Part shown: positions 1 to 6,883 of the stretch, piece after piece
How the letters are laid out: the number at the start of each line of letters is the position of its first letter
Numbering within the stretch: position 1 is the first letter of the stretch
From: DASQDN01 sp035630195
GTDB taxonomy: Bacteria > Acidobacteriota > Terriglobia > Bryobacterales > Bryobacteraceae
Assembly: GCA_035630195.1 (NCBI GenBank)
Contig: DASQLD010000191.1
Span: forward strand, 1 to 11,888
Length of the DNA stretch: 11,888 nt
Direction of reading: 5' to 3'
Notes under the pieces: model-generated
What the model was told of the DNA's origin: nothing
What the model saw: only the letters and a program-made list of their open reading frames with translations
The model's database searches: none
Position numbers and translations under genes: made by a program

Positions 1-690
1 TTCGGAGGAGTTCTCATCGAACTCCGCGGACGCCATCGTCGCGCCATGAATGCCGTCCCGGCCCGTTTTTGATCCGACGTAGTACACCGGGTTGCCGGTG
101 CCTTTCGCCACGCCTTTGATGATCTCGTCGGCCTTCGCAATACCGAGGCAGAAGACGTTGACCAGCGGATTGCCGGTGTAGCATTCCTCGAAAGCAATCT
201 CGCCGCCGACCGTGGGAATACCGATGCTGTTGCCATAGCCGGCGATGCCGGCCACGACGCCCTCCATGTTTCGACGCACGTTGGGATCGTCGAGCTCGCC
301 GAACCGCAGAGAGTTCATGAGCGCGATCGGTCGCGCGCCCATCGTGAAAATGTCGCGCAGAATTCCGCCGACGCCGGTGGCTGCGCCCTGAAACGGCTCG
401 ATAAAACTGGGATGGTTATGCGATTCGATCTTGAAGGCGACCGCGTATCCACTGCCGACGTCGATGATGCCTGCGTTTTCGCCAGGACCCTGTAGAACGC
501 GGCTGCCGCGGGTGGGCAACTTCTTCAGGTGTAGACGCGAGCTTTTATAGGAACAATGTTCACTCCACATTACGGAGAAAATGCCAAGCTCCGTATAGGA
601 GGGTTCGCGGCCGAGAATGGAAACAATTCGACCGAATTCTTCCGGCGTAAGCTGATGCGCCGTAATAACGTCGGGAGTAATCGCTGTCAT
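1..690 (-). CDS. purL: Phosphoribosylformylglycinamidine synthase large subunit PurL (partial, N-terminal 230 residues)
   Basis: PurL catalyses the ATP-dependent amidation of FGAR to FGAM in cytosolic purine synthesis, using ammonia delivered by the glutaminase PurQ. The frame is open from the ATG at 690 to the left edge, so the C-terminal two thirds or so lie outside the window. Visible marks are WSEHCSYKSS at residues 42-51 (family active-site His at 45), ESHNHPS at 89-95, and the glycine-rich GAATGVGGI with following RD at about 102-113, which belongs to the ATP-binding region. The short N-terminus, with no long PurS-like extension, indicates the small PurL type that works as a PurS-PurQ-PurL complex. 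The start lies 3 bases after the purQ stop and has no clear Shine-Dalgarno, which suggests translational coupling. Identification is secure. Confidence 0.96.
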   Translation of the reverse strand, partial: MTAITPDVITAHQLTPEEFGRIVSILGREPSYTELGIFSVMWSEHCSYKSSRLHLKKLPTRGSRVLQGPGENAGIIDVGSGYAVAFKIESHNHPSFIEPFQGAATGVGGILRDIFTMGARPIALMNSLRFGELDDPNVRRNMEGVVAGIAGYGNSIGIPTVGGEIAFEECYTGNPLVNVFCLGIAKADEIIKGVAKGTGNPVYYVGSKTGRDGIHGATMASAEFDENSSE

Positions 691-693
691 GAT

Positions 694-1362
694 TTATTTG
701 GCCGCCAGCGAATTTACTAGCGAACCTAAAATAACGAGGCCATCCGTCGAGCCCATCAAAGGATCGGCTGCCCGCTCCGGATGCGGCATCATGCCGAGCA
801 CGTTGCGTTCGCGATTCAGGATACCGGCGATGTTCCGGATTGACCCGTTGCAAGGCGTGGCGTAACGAAACACGACGCGATCCTCTGCCTGCAACTCGTC
901 TAGAATATGGTCCTCGGCATAGTAATTTCCTTCGCCGTGCGCGATCGGGATCTTGAGCGACTGATTTAGTTCACCCGCATGAGTGAACGCAGAATTAATC
1001 GTTTCAACAGTGATTTCAACGGGTTTGCAGATGAATTTCAGACCTGCGTTGCGCAGCAGCGCGCCGGGCAGCAATCCACTTTCGCAGAGTACTTGAAAAC
1101 CGTTGCAGATACCCATGACGAGCCCCCCATCAGAAGCAAACTTTTTCACCGCTTGCATGACAGGCGAGAACCGCGCGATGGCCCCGCAGCGAAGATAATC
1201 GCCGTAGGAAAAGCCGCCCGGAAGAATGACCGCGTCAACGTTTCCAAGCTGGGTGGAGTCGTGCCAAACGTATTCCGCTTGATGACCGAGATTTTGCGAT
1301 ACAGCGTAAAAAGCGTCGTGATCGCAATTGCTGCCGGGGAAGACGACAACGCCGATTTTCAT
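694..1362 (-). CDS. purQ: Phosphoribosylformylglycinamidine synthase glutaminase subunit PurQ
   Basis: A class I glutamine amidotransferase of 222 residues, the usual PurQ length. It hydrolyses glutamine and passes ammonia to PurL. It opens with MKIGVVVFPGSNCD, typical of PurQ. The nucleophile is Cys86 in GICNGFQ, and His194 and Glu196 in MMPHPERA complete the triad. LPGGFSYGDYLR at 47-58 is the oxyanion-side signature. The ATG at 1362 gives a full-length protein. No Shine-Dalgarno precedes it, but a TACACT element ends 11 bases upstream, so the mRNA may be nearly leaderless. purL follows 3 bases downstream. The usual upstream neighbour purS is not found in the 538 bases before this gene. Confidence 0.96.
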   Translation of the reverse strand: MKIGVVVFPGSNCDHDAFYAVSQNLGHQAEYVWHDSTQLGNVDAVILPGGFSYGDYLRCGAIARFSPVMQAVKKFASDGGLVMGICNGFQVLCESGLLPGALLRNAGLKFICKPVEITVETINSAFTHAGELNQSLKIPIAHGEGNYYAEDHILDELQAEDRVVFRYATPCNGSIRNIAGILNRERNVLGMMPHPERAADPLMGSTDGLVILGSLVNSLAAK

Positions 1363-1373
1363 GGGGAAATACT

Positions 1374-1379
1374 AGTGTA
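1374..1379 (-). promoter_or_regulatory. Possible -10 element for purQL
   Basis: TACACT on the minus strand, 11 bases before the purQ ATG, resembles a sigma-70 -10 box. Transcription would then begin about 4-5 bases before the ATG. No convincing -35 hexamer is present at 16-18 bases. A small perfect dyad (CGGAG, loop CCAA, CTCCG; 1410-1423) lies upstream and could be an operator or chance. This is weak, sequence-only evidence. Confidence 0.25.
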
Positions 1380-1528
1380 GCAGGGATTTTGTGAGGCAGG
1401 TTTTCACCCCGGAGTTGGCTCCGTCCTAGGGTTCTTCATGTATTCCAAGATCCGTTCACAACGTTTTTGTGTTGCAAATACAGCTACTTGCAAAATCGCC
1501 TCAACTTGCGCATGCTACAACCGTAATG

Positions 1529-1551
1529 GGCCTCCTCTCCGGGAGGCCTTT
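1529..1551 (+). terminator. Terminator-like hairpin with no upstream gene
   Basis: GGCCTCC (1529-1535) pairs perfectly with GGAGGCC (1542-1548) around a 6-base loop and is followed by TTT. The U tract is short, so termination would be weak to moderate. Nothing on the plus strand upstream codes for protein, because purQ reads away from it. The hairpin would therefore end a short RNA or act as an attenuator in the receptor leader. The minus-strand side has no U tract. Confidence 0.4.
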
Positions 1552-1662
1552 CATATGGGAGTGCCGCCGAGTGTTCGAAAATGGGATTCGGTTTGTTTCG
1601 TATTATCCAGGATCATTTCAATTCGTGCACCCCGTGAATTCGCTTCCAATTTCGGGATTGCC

Positions 1663-1725
1663 TGCTCGTAGTTTACTGATAACCGTAGCCCCACAGAGCC
1701 GGGGTGCTCGTAAGCTGCTGATTAC
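1663..1725. repeat. Imperfect direct repeat, two 21-base units spaced 42 bases
   Basis: The units at 1663-1683 and 1705-1725 both begin TGCTCGTA and share CTGAT at the same offset, with 16 of 21 positions identical. The 42-base spacing is four DNA turns, so the two would face the same side of the helix. This could be a tandem regulator site for the receptor gene or a chance duplication. No known operator is recognised. Confidence 0.3.
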
Positions 1726-1814
1726 AGAACCATGACTTCCATGGCGCCAGAAATGCATAAACCAGATCATCGCGTTGTCCACTTGCGTTTTATGAAGCGC
1801 ATAGTGCGGCAACA

Positions 1815-1895
1815 GATGGCAATCCGGCGACCTGCTGAAACCGGGCCATCAACTTTCGCTTACAAGGCGAAAGGACTAGAAATCTTGTTGGGGAG
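1815..1895 (+). promoter_or_regulatory. Structured 5' leader of the receptor gene: two hairpins, possible pseudoknot, and ribosome binding site
   Basis: Hairpin 1 pairs GATGGC (1815-1820) with GCCATC (1845-1850), with an inner CCGG/CCGG helix. Hairpin 2 pairs CTTTCGC (1853-1859) with GCGAAAG (1867-1873) around a 7-base loop. Loop bases ACAAG (1862-1866) are complementary to CTTGT (1884-1888), which would give an H-type pseudoknot with a 2-base first loop and a 10-base last loop, a workable geometry. Immediately after it comes GGGGAG (1890-1895), the Shine-Dalgarno, 5 bases before the ATG. This arrangement could control ribosome access. It does not match a riboswitch consensus that I know. The 7-bp hairpin is clear; the 5-bp pseudoknot helix could be chance. 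Confidence 0.4.
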
Positions 1896-1900
1896 AACAC

Positions 1901-4900
1901 ATGCACAAAAATAGGACCAGGATGAGCGTGCGCGCTCTCTTGTCTTCCGCCAGAACCCACTCGTTCTGGCTGGTCACTCTCCTGCTTATGACCGCTATCG
2001 CGGGCATGGGCCAGGAAAGATTCGGTGAACTACATGGTGTGGCGACTGATCCTTCGGGCGCAGTGTTGCCGAACGTGGTCGTCACGATGACCGAAAAAGA
2101 TACAGATCGTTCACAAACAACCAAGACCGACGGTGCGGGCGCATACGTCTTCCGCAGTCTGGAGCCCGGCAACTACACCGTCACCTTCGAGGTCAGCGGT
2201 TTTTCTAAGTACCAGGTGCCGAACGTGGTCGTTCAGGCCGGTAGGGTACTAAAGGTCGATGCGCAAATGGCAGTCGGCTCGACGGAGCAGGCAATTCAAG
2301 TTACAGAATCTGCCCCCCTGATCGACGTCACGACGACAGCGGTTGCAACGAACATCAACTCGGCTGAGTTTAATAGATTGCCGAAGTCCCGGACGTTCCA
2401 GTCGCTGGCCGTCCTGGCGCCGACTGCAAACGAAGGCACTGTCGAGGGCGGATTTCAGATCAACGGCGCCAGCGGCGCGGAAAACAACTTCATTGTTGAC
2501 GGCATGTCGACCTCCAGCCTGATTCAAGGCAACTCGCGTCAGAACGCGGCTTTCGAAATCCTGCAGGAAGTGCAGATTAAGACCGCAGGTATCGAAGCAC
2601 AGTACGGCGGCGCGCTTGGCGGCGTCATCAGCGCAATCACCAAGTCGGGCGGCAACAATTTCCACGGCGACGTTCACTATTACTACTGGGGCAGCAAACT
2701 CAATGCGGGCGCTCCGAAACGTCTCTTCATGGATCCATCCGATCTTTTGACGACCACCTACCAGCAGGACTTCAAGTTTCCACAAACGAACAATGAAGTC
2801 GGTTATTCGTTGGGCGGTCCGTTCATCAAAAACAAGCTTTACTTTTTCAGCGCTGCCTCTCCTCGGTTCCTCGATCGCAACCTGGACATCATCAGCTCTG
2901 ACAATCAGACTGTAAACATCACGGAAGAACAGACATTCTGGCAGGCATACAACAAGATTTCGTACGATCCGTTTCAAAGTCTTCGGATCAATGCCGCGTT
3001 CCTGTGGTCTCCGACCAGTCGCGAAGGCATTTTGCCGGCTTTCACCGGCTACGGAAATCGGTCTACTTCCAACGCGGCCAGCCTCATGGCCAACCAGACG
3101 CGGGGTACGTTCTCTCCGCAGTCGAACTATAACGGCCAGGTTGATTGGACTGTGACTCCTACCACGCTACTCACCGTTCGCGGTGGGCGCTTCTATGACA
3201 ACTACAAAGCGTTGGGCGTACCTGGTGTCAGCGCGATCGAATGGGGTAATTCCTCGACGGCCTCAGCCAACCTGCCGTTTCCTCTAGCCCCCGATCTACA
3301 GCGGGCCCAGGGATCAGTGACGACTCCCCGCGTTCGTAACACCGAGTTCGATCTGGCTACTCGTACGTTGGGGCAGGTCGACGCGAGCCACTTTGCGAAC
3401 TTCTTTGGCGGACATGACTTCAAAGTCGGTTTCGGCCGTATGAAGAACGTCAACAAGGTTCAAGAAGGCTACCCGGGCGGAGGCTACATCACGCTGAATT
3501 GGAATACGGCTTTCACGAATCCTGTTTCGAACCTCCCCGAGCGTGGGACTTACGGATATTACACGCTTGACACGCAGGGTACTCGCGGTTCAACCGGTGG
3601 AACCATCGACAACTTCTACATACAGGATCGGTGGAGAATCGGGCGCCTGAGCCTCGATCTCGGCCTCCGCCTCGAGAAGGAAGTCGTTCCTTCGTTCCGT
3701 AGGGACATCAAAGAGTACGCGTTCGAGTTTGGCTGGGGTGAGAAGATTGCTCCCCGTCTCGGCGCTACGTATGACGTGTTCGGCGACGGCAAACTCAAGG
3801 TATACGGTAGCTGGGGCATGTTCTTTGATTGGGTTAAGTACGAACTCGCTCGCGGTACTTTCGGCGGTGACGTTTGGACTACGGCTTATCGTAGCCTCGA
3901 TTCCACAGACCCGGCCTATGTGCTCGGCTTGAGCGGCACCAATCTGCCGGGTCGTAATCTGTGGCCGGGCGGCGGCGTTAAGGACAGTCGTATTCCGAGC
4001 TTCGGCGCCGACCAGGTTGATCCTGACCTGCGGCCCATGCACTCGGACCTGACCAACGCCGGTGTCGAATTCCAACTGAATCCGCGCACCGTTCTGTCAG
4101 TACGTTACACCCGTAACAACCTCCGCGACACCATCGAAGATCTAGGTGTACTCGATGCCAACGGCAGCGAAGTATACATCTACGGGAACCCTGGACGGGG
4201 CTTAGCGAAGACAGTAGCTGTTCCTTCCACTGCGACGCCCAAATTCGACTACCCGCTTCCGGAGCGCACCTACAACGGTCTCGACTTCACCTTGTCTCGG
4301 CGCTTTGCCGAGCGATGGATGGGTAGCGCAACCTACGTGTACAGCCGCCTCCGTGGTAACTACGGTGGTCTGGCCAACTCGGACGAAATCTTCCCGGCTG
4401 GCACCGGTCGCGTTTCCGCAAGTGCGCAGCAGGTTTCCGGCACCCCAACCCGTCCGGGAACGTCGGCGGGCCGTGCCTGGGATCTCGATACTTACCTCTT
4501 CGATTCGAAGGGTAACCTGAACGTGACGGGTCCTCTCGGGACGGATCGTCCGCATTCTTTCAAGGCGTACGGTTCGTACTTTGCTCCGTTCGGTACGGAA
4601 ATCGGCGGATTCTTTATCGCTCAGAGCGGTGTGCCGGTCAGCACCTGGGTGCAGGATACGCATCAAATTCCGCTGTTTGTAAACGGCCGCGGCGATATGG
4701 GCCGTTCACCCGTCTATAACCGTACGGACCTTGTGATCGCTCAGGAATTCAAGGTGGGCGAAGGCAAGAGCCTGCGGTTCGAGTTCAATGCGGAAAACGT
4801 GTTCAATCAGAAGACGGCGGAATACGTCTACAACTTCTACAATCGCTTCCGTCAAGCCGGGTCATTGATCAATCTCAATACCACGAATCTCAACAACGGC

Positions 4901-5035
4901 TACAACTATGAAGCGCTGGTAGCGGCGTCGCCGGATGCTCTTCGGAGTTATGGCGCTAAGGATCCGCGATTTGGCATGGAAGACAACTTCCGCACTGGCT
5001 TTGCTGGTCGTCTCGGCGTGAAGTTTACGTTCTAA
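1901..5035 (+). CDS. TonB-dependent outer-membrane receptor with N-terminal carboxypeptidase-regulatory-like domain (Oar-like)
   Basis: A 1044-residue outer-membrane protein, probably importing or binding an unknown large substrate. An N-terminal signal peptide has a basic start and hydrophobic residues about 21-35. A carboxypeptidase-regulatory-like beta-sandwich follows at about 42-123 (FGELHGVATDPSGAVLPN, DGAGAYVFRSLEPGNY). The plug domain covers about 150-250, with NNFIVDGMS and EVQIKTAGIEAQYGGALGG. The rest is a long aromatic-rich beta barrel that ends in GRLGVKFTF, with the terminal Phe expected for barrel insertion. I see no classical TonB box, which is common in this subfamily. The ATG at 1901 is chosen because GGGGAG sits 5 bases upstream; a second ATG at 1922 would shorten the signal n-region. 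The gene stands alone, with a long structured leader and a strong terminator. Substrate cannot be read from the sequence; this class often handles glycans or other polymers in Acidobacteriota (inference). Confidence 0.92.
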   Translation: MHKNRTRMSVRALLSSARTHSFWLVTLLLMTAIAGMGQERFGELHGVATDPSGAVLPNVVVTMTEKDTDRSQTTKTDGAGAYVFRSLEPGNYTVTFEVSGFSKYQVPNVVVQAGRVLKVDAQMAVGSTEQAIQVTESAPLIDVTTTAVATNINSAEFNRLPKSRTFQSLAVLAPTANEGTVEGGFQINGASGAENNFIVDGMSTSSLIQGNSRQNAAFEILQEVQIKTAGIEAQYGGALGGVISAITKSGGNNFHGDVHYYYWGSKLNAGAPKRLFMDPSDLLTTTYQQDFKFPQTNNEVGYSLGGPFIKNKLYFFSAASPRFLDRNLDIISSDNQTVNITEEQTFWQAYNKISYDPFQSLRINAAFLWSPTSREGILPAFTGYGNRSTSNAASLMANQTRGTFSPQSNYNGQVDWTVTPTTLLTVRGGRFYDNYKALGVPGVSAIEWGNSSTASANLPFPLAPDLQRAQGSVTTPRVRNTEFDLATRTLGQVDASHFANFFGGHDFKVGFGRMKNVNKVQEGYPGGGYITLNWNTAFTNPVSNLPERGTYGYYTLDTQGTRGSTGGTIDNFYIQDRWRIGRLSLDLGLRLEKEVVPSFRRDIKEYAFEFGWGEKIAPRLGATYDVFGDGKLKVYGSWGMFFDWVKYELARGTFGGDVWTTAYRSLDSTDPAYVLGLSGTNLPGRNLWPGGGVKDSRIPSFGADQVDPDLRPMHSDLTNAGVEFQLNPRTVLSVRYTRNNLRDTIEDLGVLDANGSEVYIYGNPGRGLAKTVAVPSTATPKFDYPLPERTYNGLDFTLSRRFAERWMGSATYVYSRLRGNYGGLANSDEIFPAGTGRVSASAQQVSGTPTRPGTSAGRAWDLDTYLFDSKGNLNVTGPLGTDRPHSFKAYGSYFAPFGTEIGGFFIAQSGVPVSTWVQDTHQIPLFVNGRGDMGRSPVYNRTDLVIAQEFKVGEGKSLRFEFNAENVFNQKTAEYVYNFYNRFRQAGSLINLNTTNLNNGYNYEALVAASPDALRSYGAKDPRFGMEDNFRTGFAGRLGVKFTF

Positions 5036-5059
5036 CCATCACTCAGTAGCATCAAATAA

Positions 5060-5086
5060 GGGCGCCCCGAACAGGGCGCCCTTTTT
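5060..5086 (+). terminator. Strong intrinsic terminator after the receptor gene
   Basis: GGGCGCCC (5060-5067), a 6-base loop CGAACA, and GGGCGCCC (5074-5081) are followed directly by five Ts. The stem is 8 bp and all G-C. It starts 24 bases after the receptor stop and should separate the receptor transcript from trxB. Confidence 0.93.
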
Positions 5087-5112
5087 GCTTTGTTAGCATA
5101 GAAAGTTAATCT
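5085..5112 (+). promoter_or_regulatory. trxB: Possible trxB promoter giving a leaderless mRNA
   Basis: TTGCTT (5085-5090) and TAATCT (5107-5112) are spaced 16 bases, a plausible sigma-70 pair. Initiation would fall within a few bases of the trxB ATG at 5122. This agrees with the absence of any Shine-Dalgarno before that ATG. The -35 overlaps the T tract of the preceding terminator. Confidence 0.3.
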
Positions 5113-5121
5113 CTGTCTCTC

Positions 5122-6045
5122 ATGCGAAACGTTGTGATCATCGGCTCCGGCTGCGCCGGAAACACTGCGGCCATCTACGCGGCTCGGGCAAATCTAAAGC
5201 CGCTTGTTGTTGGAGGTCATGAGCCCGGCGGTCAACTTTCCATTACCTCGCTCGTGGAGAACTTTCCGGGGTTTCCGGAAGGAATCAATGGGCCGGATCT
5301 CGTCGAGAACATGAAGAAGCAGGCAGAGCATTTTGGAGCCGAGTACATTCATGGCTCGGTCACCGAGGTCGACTTCACTAAACGTCCCTTTCGCCTGAAC
5401 ATCGATGGAGAGTGGCACGAGACCCGTACCGTTATCATCGCCTCTGGAGCTTCGGCGAGATGGCTCAATTTGCCATCCGAGCAAAAGCTCATCGGACACG
5501 GCGTCAGTTCGTGCGCGACATGTGACGGCTTCTTCTACCGCGGCAAGAAGATCATGGTGATCGGCGGCGGAGATTCAGCCATGGAGGAAGCAAACTTCCT
5601 GACCCGCTTCGGCGAGGAAGTTACTCTGGTTCATCGCAGAGACGCGTTCCGAGCATCGAAGATCATGGTCGACCGTACTGTTGCCAACCCGAAGATCACG
5701 ATGGTGACCAACACGGTTGTCGATGAAGTTCACGATGTGAGTCAGAAGACGGTCACCGGTGTCACGCTTCGAAACTTGAAAACGGGTGAGACGTATCGGC
5801 GAGACGTCGATGGTTTCTTCGTCGCGATCGGGCACATTCCTAATACGAGACCTTTTGTCGGCAAGATCGAACTCGACGAAGATGGTTACATCGTGTCGCA
5901 CGGAGGCGCCCGGACTAGCCTGACCGGCGTGTTTCACGCAGGCGACGTGCAAGACCGGACCTATCGCCAGGCGATTACGGCATCCGGCGCCGGTTGCATG
6001 GCTGCGATTGAGGTCGAGCGTTTTCTAGAAGCCGAAGGTCACTAA
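5122..6045 (+). CDS. trxB: Thioredoxin reductase (NADPH, FAD)
   Basis: A 307-residue cytosolic flavoenzyme of the low-molecular-weight thioredoxin reductase type, moving electrons from NADPH through FAD to thioredoxin. The N-terminal FAD fold has GSGCAG at 8-13 and EPGGQL at 34-39. The redox disulfide is CATC at 131-134 (SSCATCDGFFYRG). The inserted NADPH domain shows GGGDSAMEEA at 148-157 and HRRDAFRAS at 171-179. The second FAD motif is FHAGDV at 271-276. All key residues are present and the length is normal. The ATG at 5122 fits the family start MRNVVIIGSG, but no Shine-Dalgarno precedes it, so translation may be leaderless. It converges on the universal stress gene with 3 bases between stops. 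In this organism it would indirectly support methionine sulfoxide reductases, which need reduced thioredoxin. Confidence 0.95.
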   Translation: MRNVVIIGSGCAGNTAAIYAARANLKPLVVGGHEPGGQLSITSLVENFPGFPEGINGPDLVENMKKQAEHFGAEYIHGSVTEVDFTKRPFRLNIDGEWHETRTVIIASGASARWLNLPSEQKLIGHGVSSCATCDGFFYRGKKIMVIGGGDSAMEEANFLTRFGEEVTLVHRRDAFRASKIMVDRTVANPKITMVTNTVVDEVHDVSQKTVTGVTLRNLKTGETYRRDVDGFFVAIGHIPNTRPFVGKIELDEDGYIVSHGGARTSLTGVFHAGDVQDRTYRQAITASGAGCMAAIEVERFLEAEGH

Positions 6046-6048
6046 AAG

Positions 6049-6867
6049 CTACACGCTCAGGACCGGGCAAGGCGCTTGCCGCACTATGCTGTACGCTTGT
6101 GCACGCAACCGGCCAACGACGCTGCTCGATGAGCCGCGACCGATTACCACCAAGTCGGTCATTAACTTTTCTGCTGTAGCGGTCACCACTTTGTGCGGTT
6201 CACCCGACCCGATTACCACTTCGGCCTCTAAGCCCGTTGTCTTTAAAAGCGATGCGATGCGTTCGGAGGCATCCTCGCTTGCCTGAAGCACGTGAATCAA
6301 AGTCACTCGGGCGCCAAATTTCTTGGCGAGGTTCTTCGCCAATATCGCGACGGATTCGCTCTGAGATCCGAGATCCACAGCACAAAGTATGTGCTTCAGG
6401 CCGAAAGCCGGAAAGTCGCGAACCTGCGCGAGATGGACGCCAGTCAACACGGGCATGATCGCATCGTGAAGCACCTTAGCCGTCACTGAGCCGATAAGAA
6501 ACTGCCGGACTCGGCTATGGCCTTGCGTTGGCATCACAATGAGGTCTGCATTCACCTTCGTAGCGCAATCGAGGATTTGTTCCGCGGGATCCCCTTGCGT
6601 AATCAGGCGGCGAATAGCTCCGGCCGGAGGCCCGACTCGATCTAGCGCGGCCTCGGCTTCGGCTTTGCGCTTGCCCATAAAGTCCGTCATTAGCGCGAGC
6701 CCGGGATCAGTCATCGCAAAGTCAGCGGCAAGCGGCTCTAGTACATGCAACAAAATCAATTCAGCATCAAAATGATCTGAAACGACTTGTGCGTACTCGG
6801 CGGCGTCCGCCGAACGCGCCGATAGATCGATAGGCACGAGTATCCTTCGAATCGAAAGGTTGTCCAT
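6049..6867 (-). CDS. Universal stress protein with two tandem Usp domains
   Basis: A 272-residue cytosolic protein of two fused Usp domains, about 5-145 (RRILVPIDLS ... AIMPVL) and 156-272 (KHILCAVDLGSQS ... APCPVLSV). Usp proteins are nucleotide-binding stress factors. The family ATP motif is G-2x-G-9x-G(S/T). In domain 1 the aligned positions are Pro113, Gly116 and Gly126-Ser127, so one Gly is changed but the rest is intact. In domain 2 the final G-S is Arg255-Ala256 and the first Gly is shifted, so binding there is doubtful. The start is well supported by GAGGA at 6875-6879, 7 bases before the ATG. It is the last gene of the lpxB-led run, 16 bases after msrB. No terminator is seen before the convergent trxB stop. 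Confidence 0.92.
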   Translation of the reverse strand: MDNLSIRRILVPIDLSARSADAAEYAQVVSDHFDAELILLHVLEPLAADFAMTDPGLALMTDFMGKRKAEAEAALDRVGPPAGAIRRLITQGDPAEQILDCATKVNADLIVMPTQGHSRVRQFLIGSVTAKVLHDAIMPVLTGVHLAQVRDFPAFGLKHILCAVDLGSQSESVAILAKNLAKKFGARVTLIHVLQASEDASERIASLLKTTGLEAEVVIGSGEPHKVVTATAEKLMTDLVVIGRGSSSSVVGRLRAQAYSIVRQAPCPVLSV

Positions 6868-6883
6868 GATGTCGTCCTCGAGG

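Larger units (their letters stand above)
1380..1814. other. Intergenic region without a convincing gene
   Basis: This stretch separates the divergent purQ and receptor genes. I looked for PurS and other small proteins on both strands. Short open frames exist (for example 1469-1735 plus and 1618-1812 minus), but none looks like a known family, has a good ribosome binding site, or shows coding-like composition. Two copies of TTGCAA occur at 1472 and 1488, and a TATTAT lies at 1601 without a matching -35. The specific structures I can support are listed separately: a terminator-like hairpin at 1529-1551 and an imperfect direct repeat at 1663-1725. The length and structures fit a long regulated leader for the downstream receptor, or an unannotated small RNA, but neither is shown. 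Confidence 0.5.

Noticed and set aside
560..853. 97-residue minus-strand frame across the purL-purQ junction
   Set aside because: Out of frame with both purL and purQ, whose motifs are unambiguous.
1663..1740. tRNA-like or known-riboswitch fold in the intergenic region
   Set aside because: I tried tRNA stems and the c-di-GMP-I, cobalamin, preQ1 and THF patterns by eye; none fits the required paired ends or conserved cores.
2067..2232. Exact 16-base direct repeat (2067-2082 and 2217-2232), 150 bases apart
   Set aside because: It is in frame and encodes PNVVV in two beta strands of the carboxypeptidase-regulatory-like domain, so it is explained by coding and not a mobile or regulatory repeat.
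2249..2977. 242-residue minus-strand open frame inside the receptor gene
   Set aside because: Shadow of the receptor coding sequence. The receptor frame is supported by signal peptide, plug motifs and barrel end.
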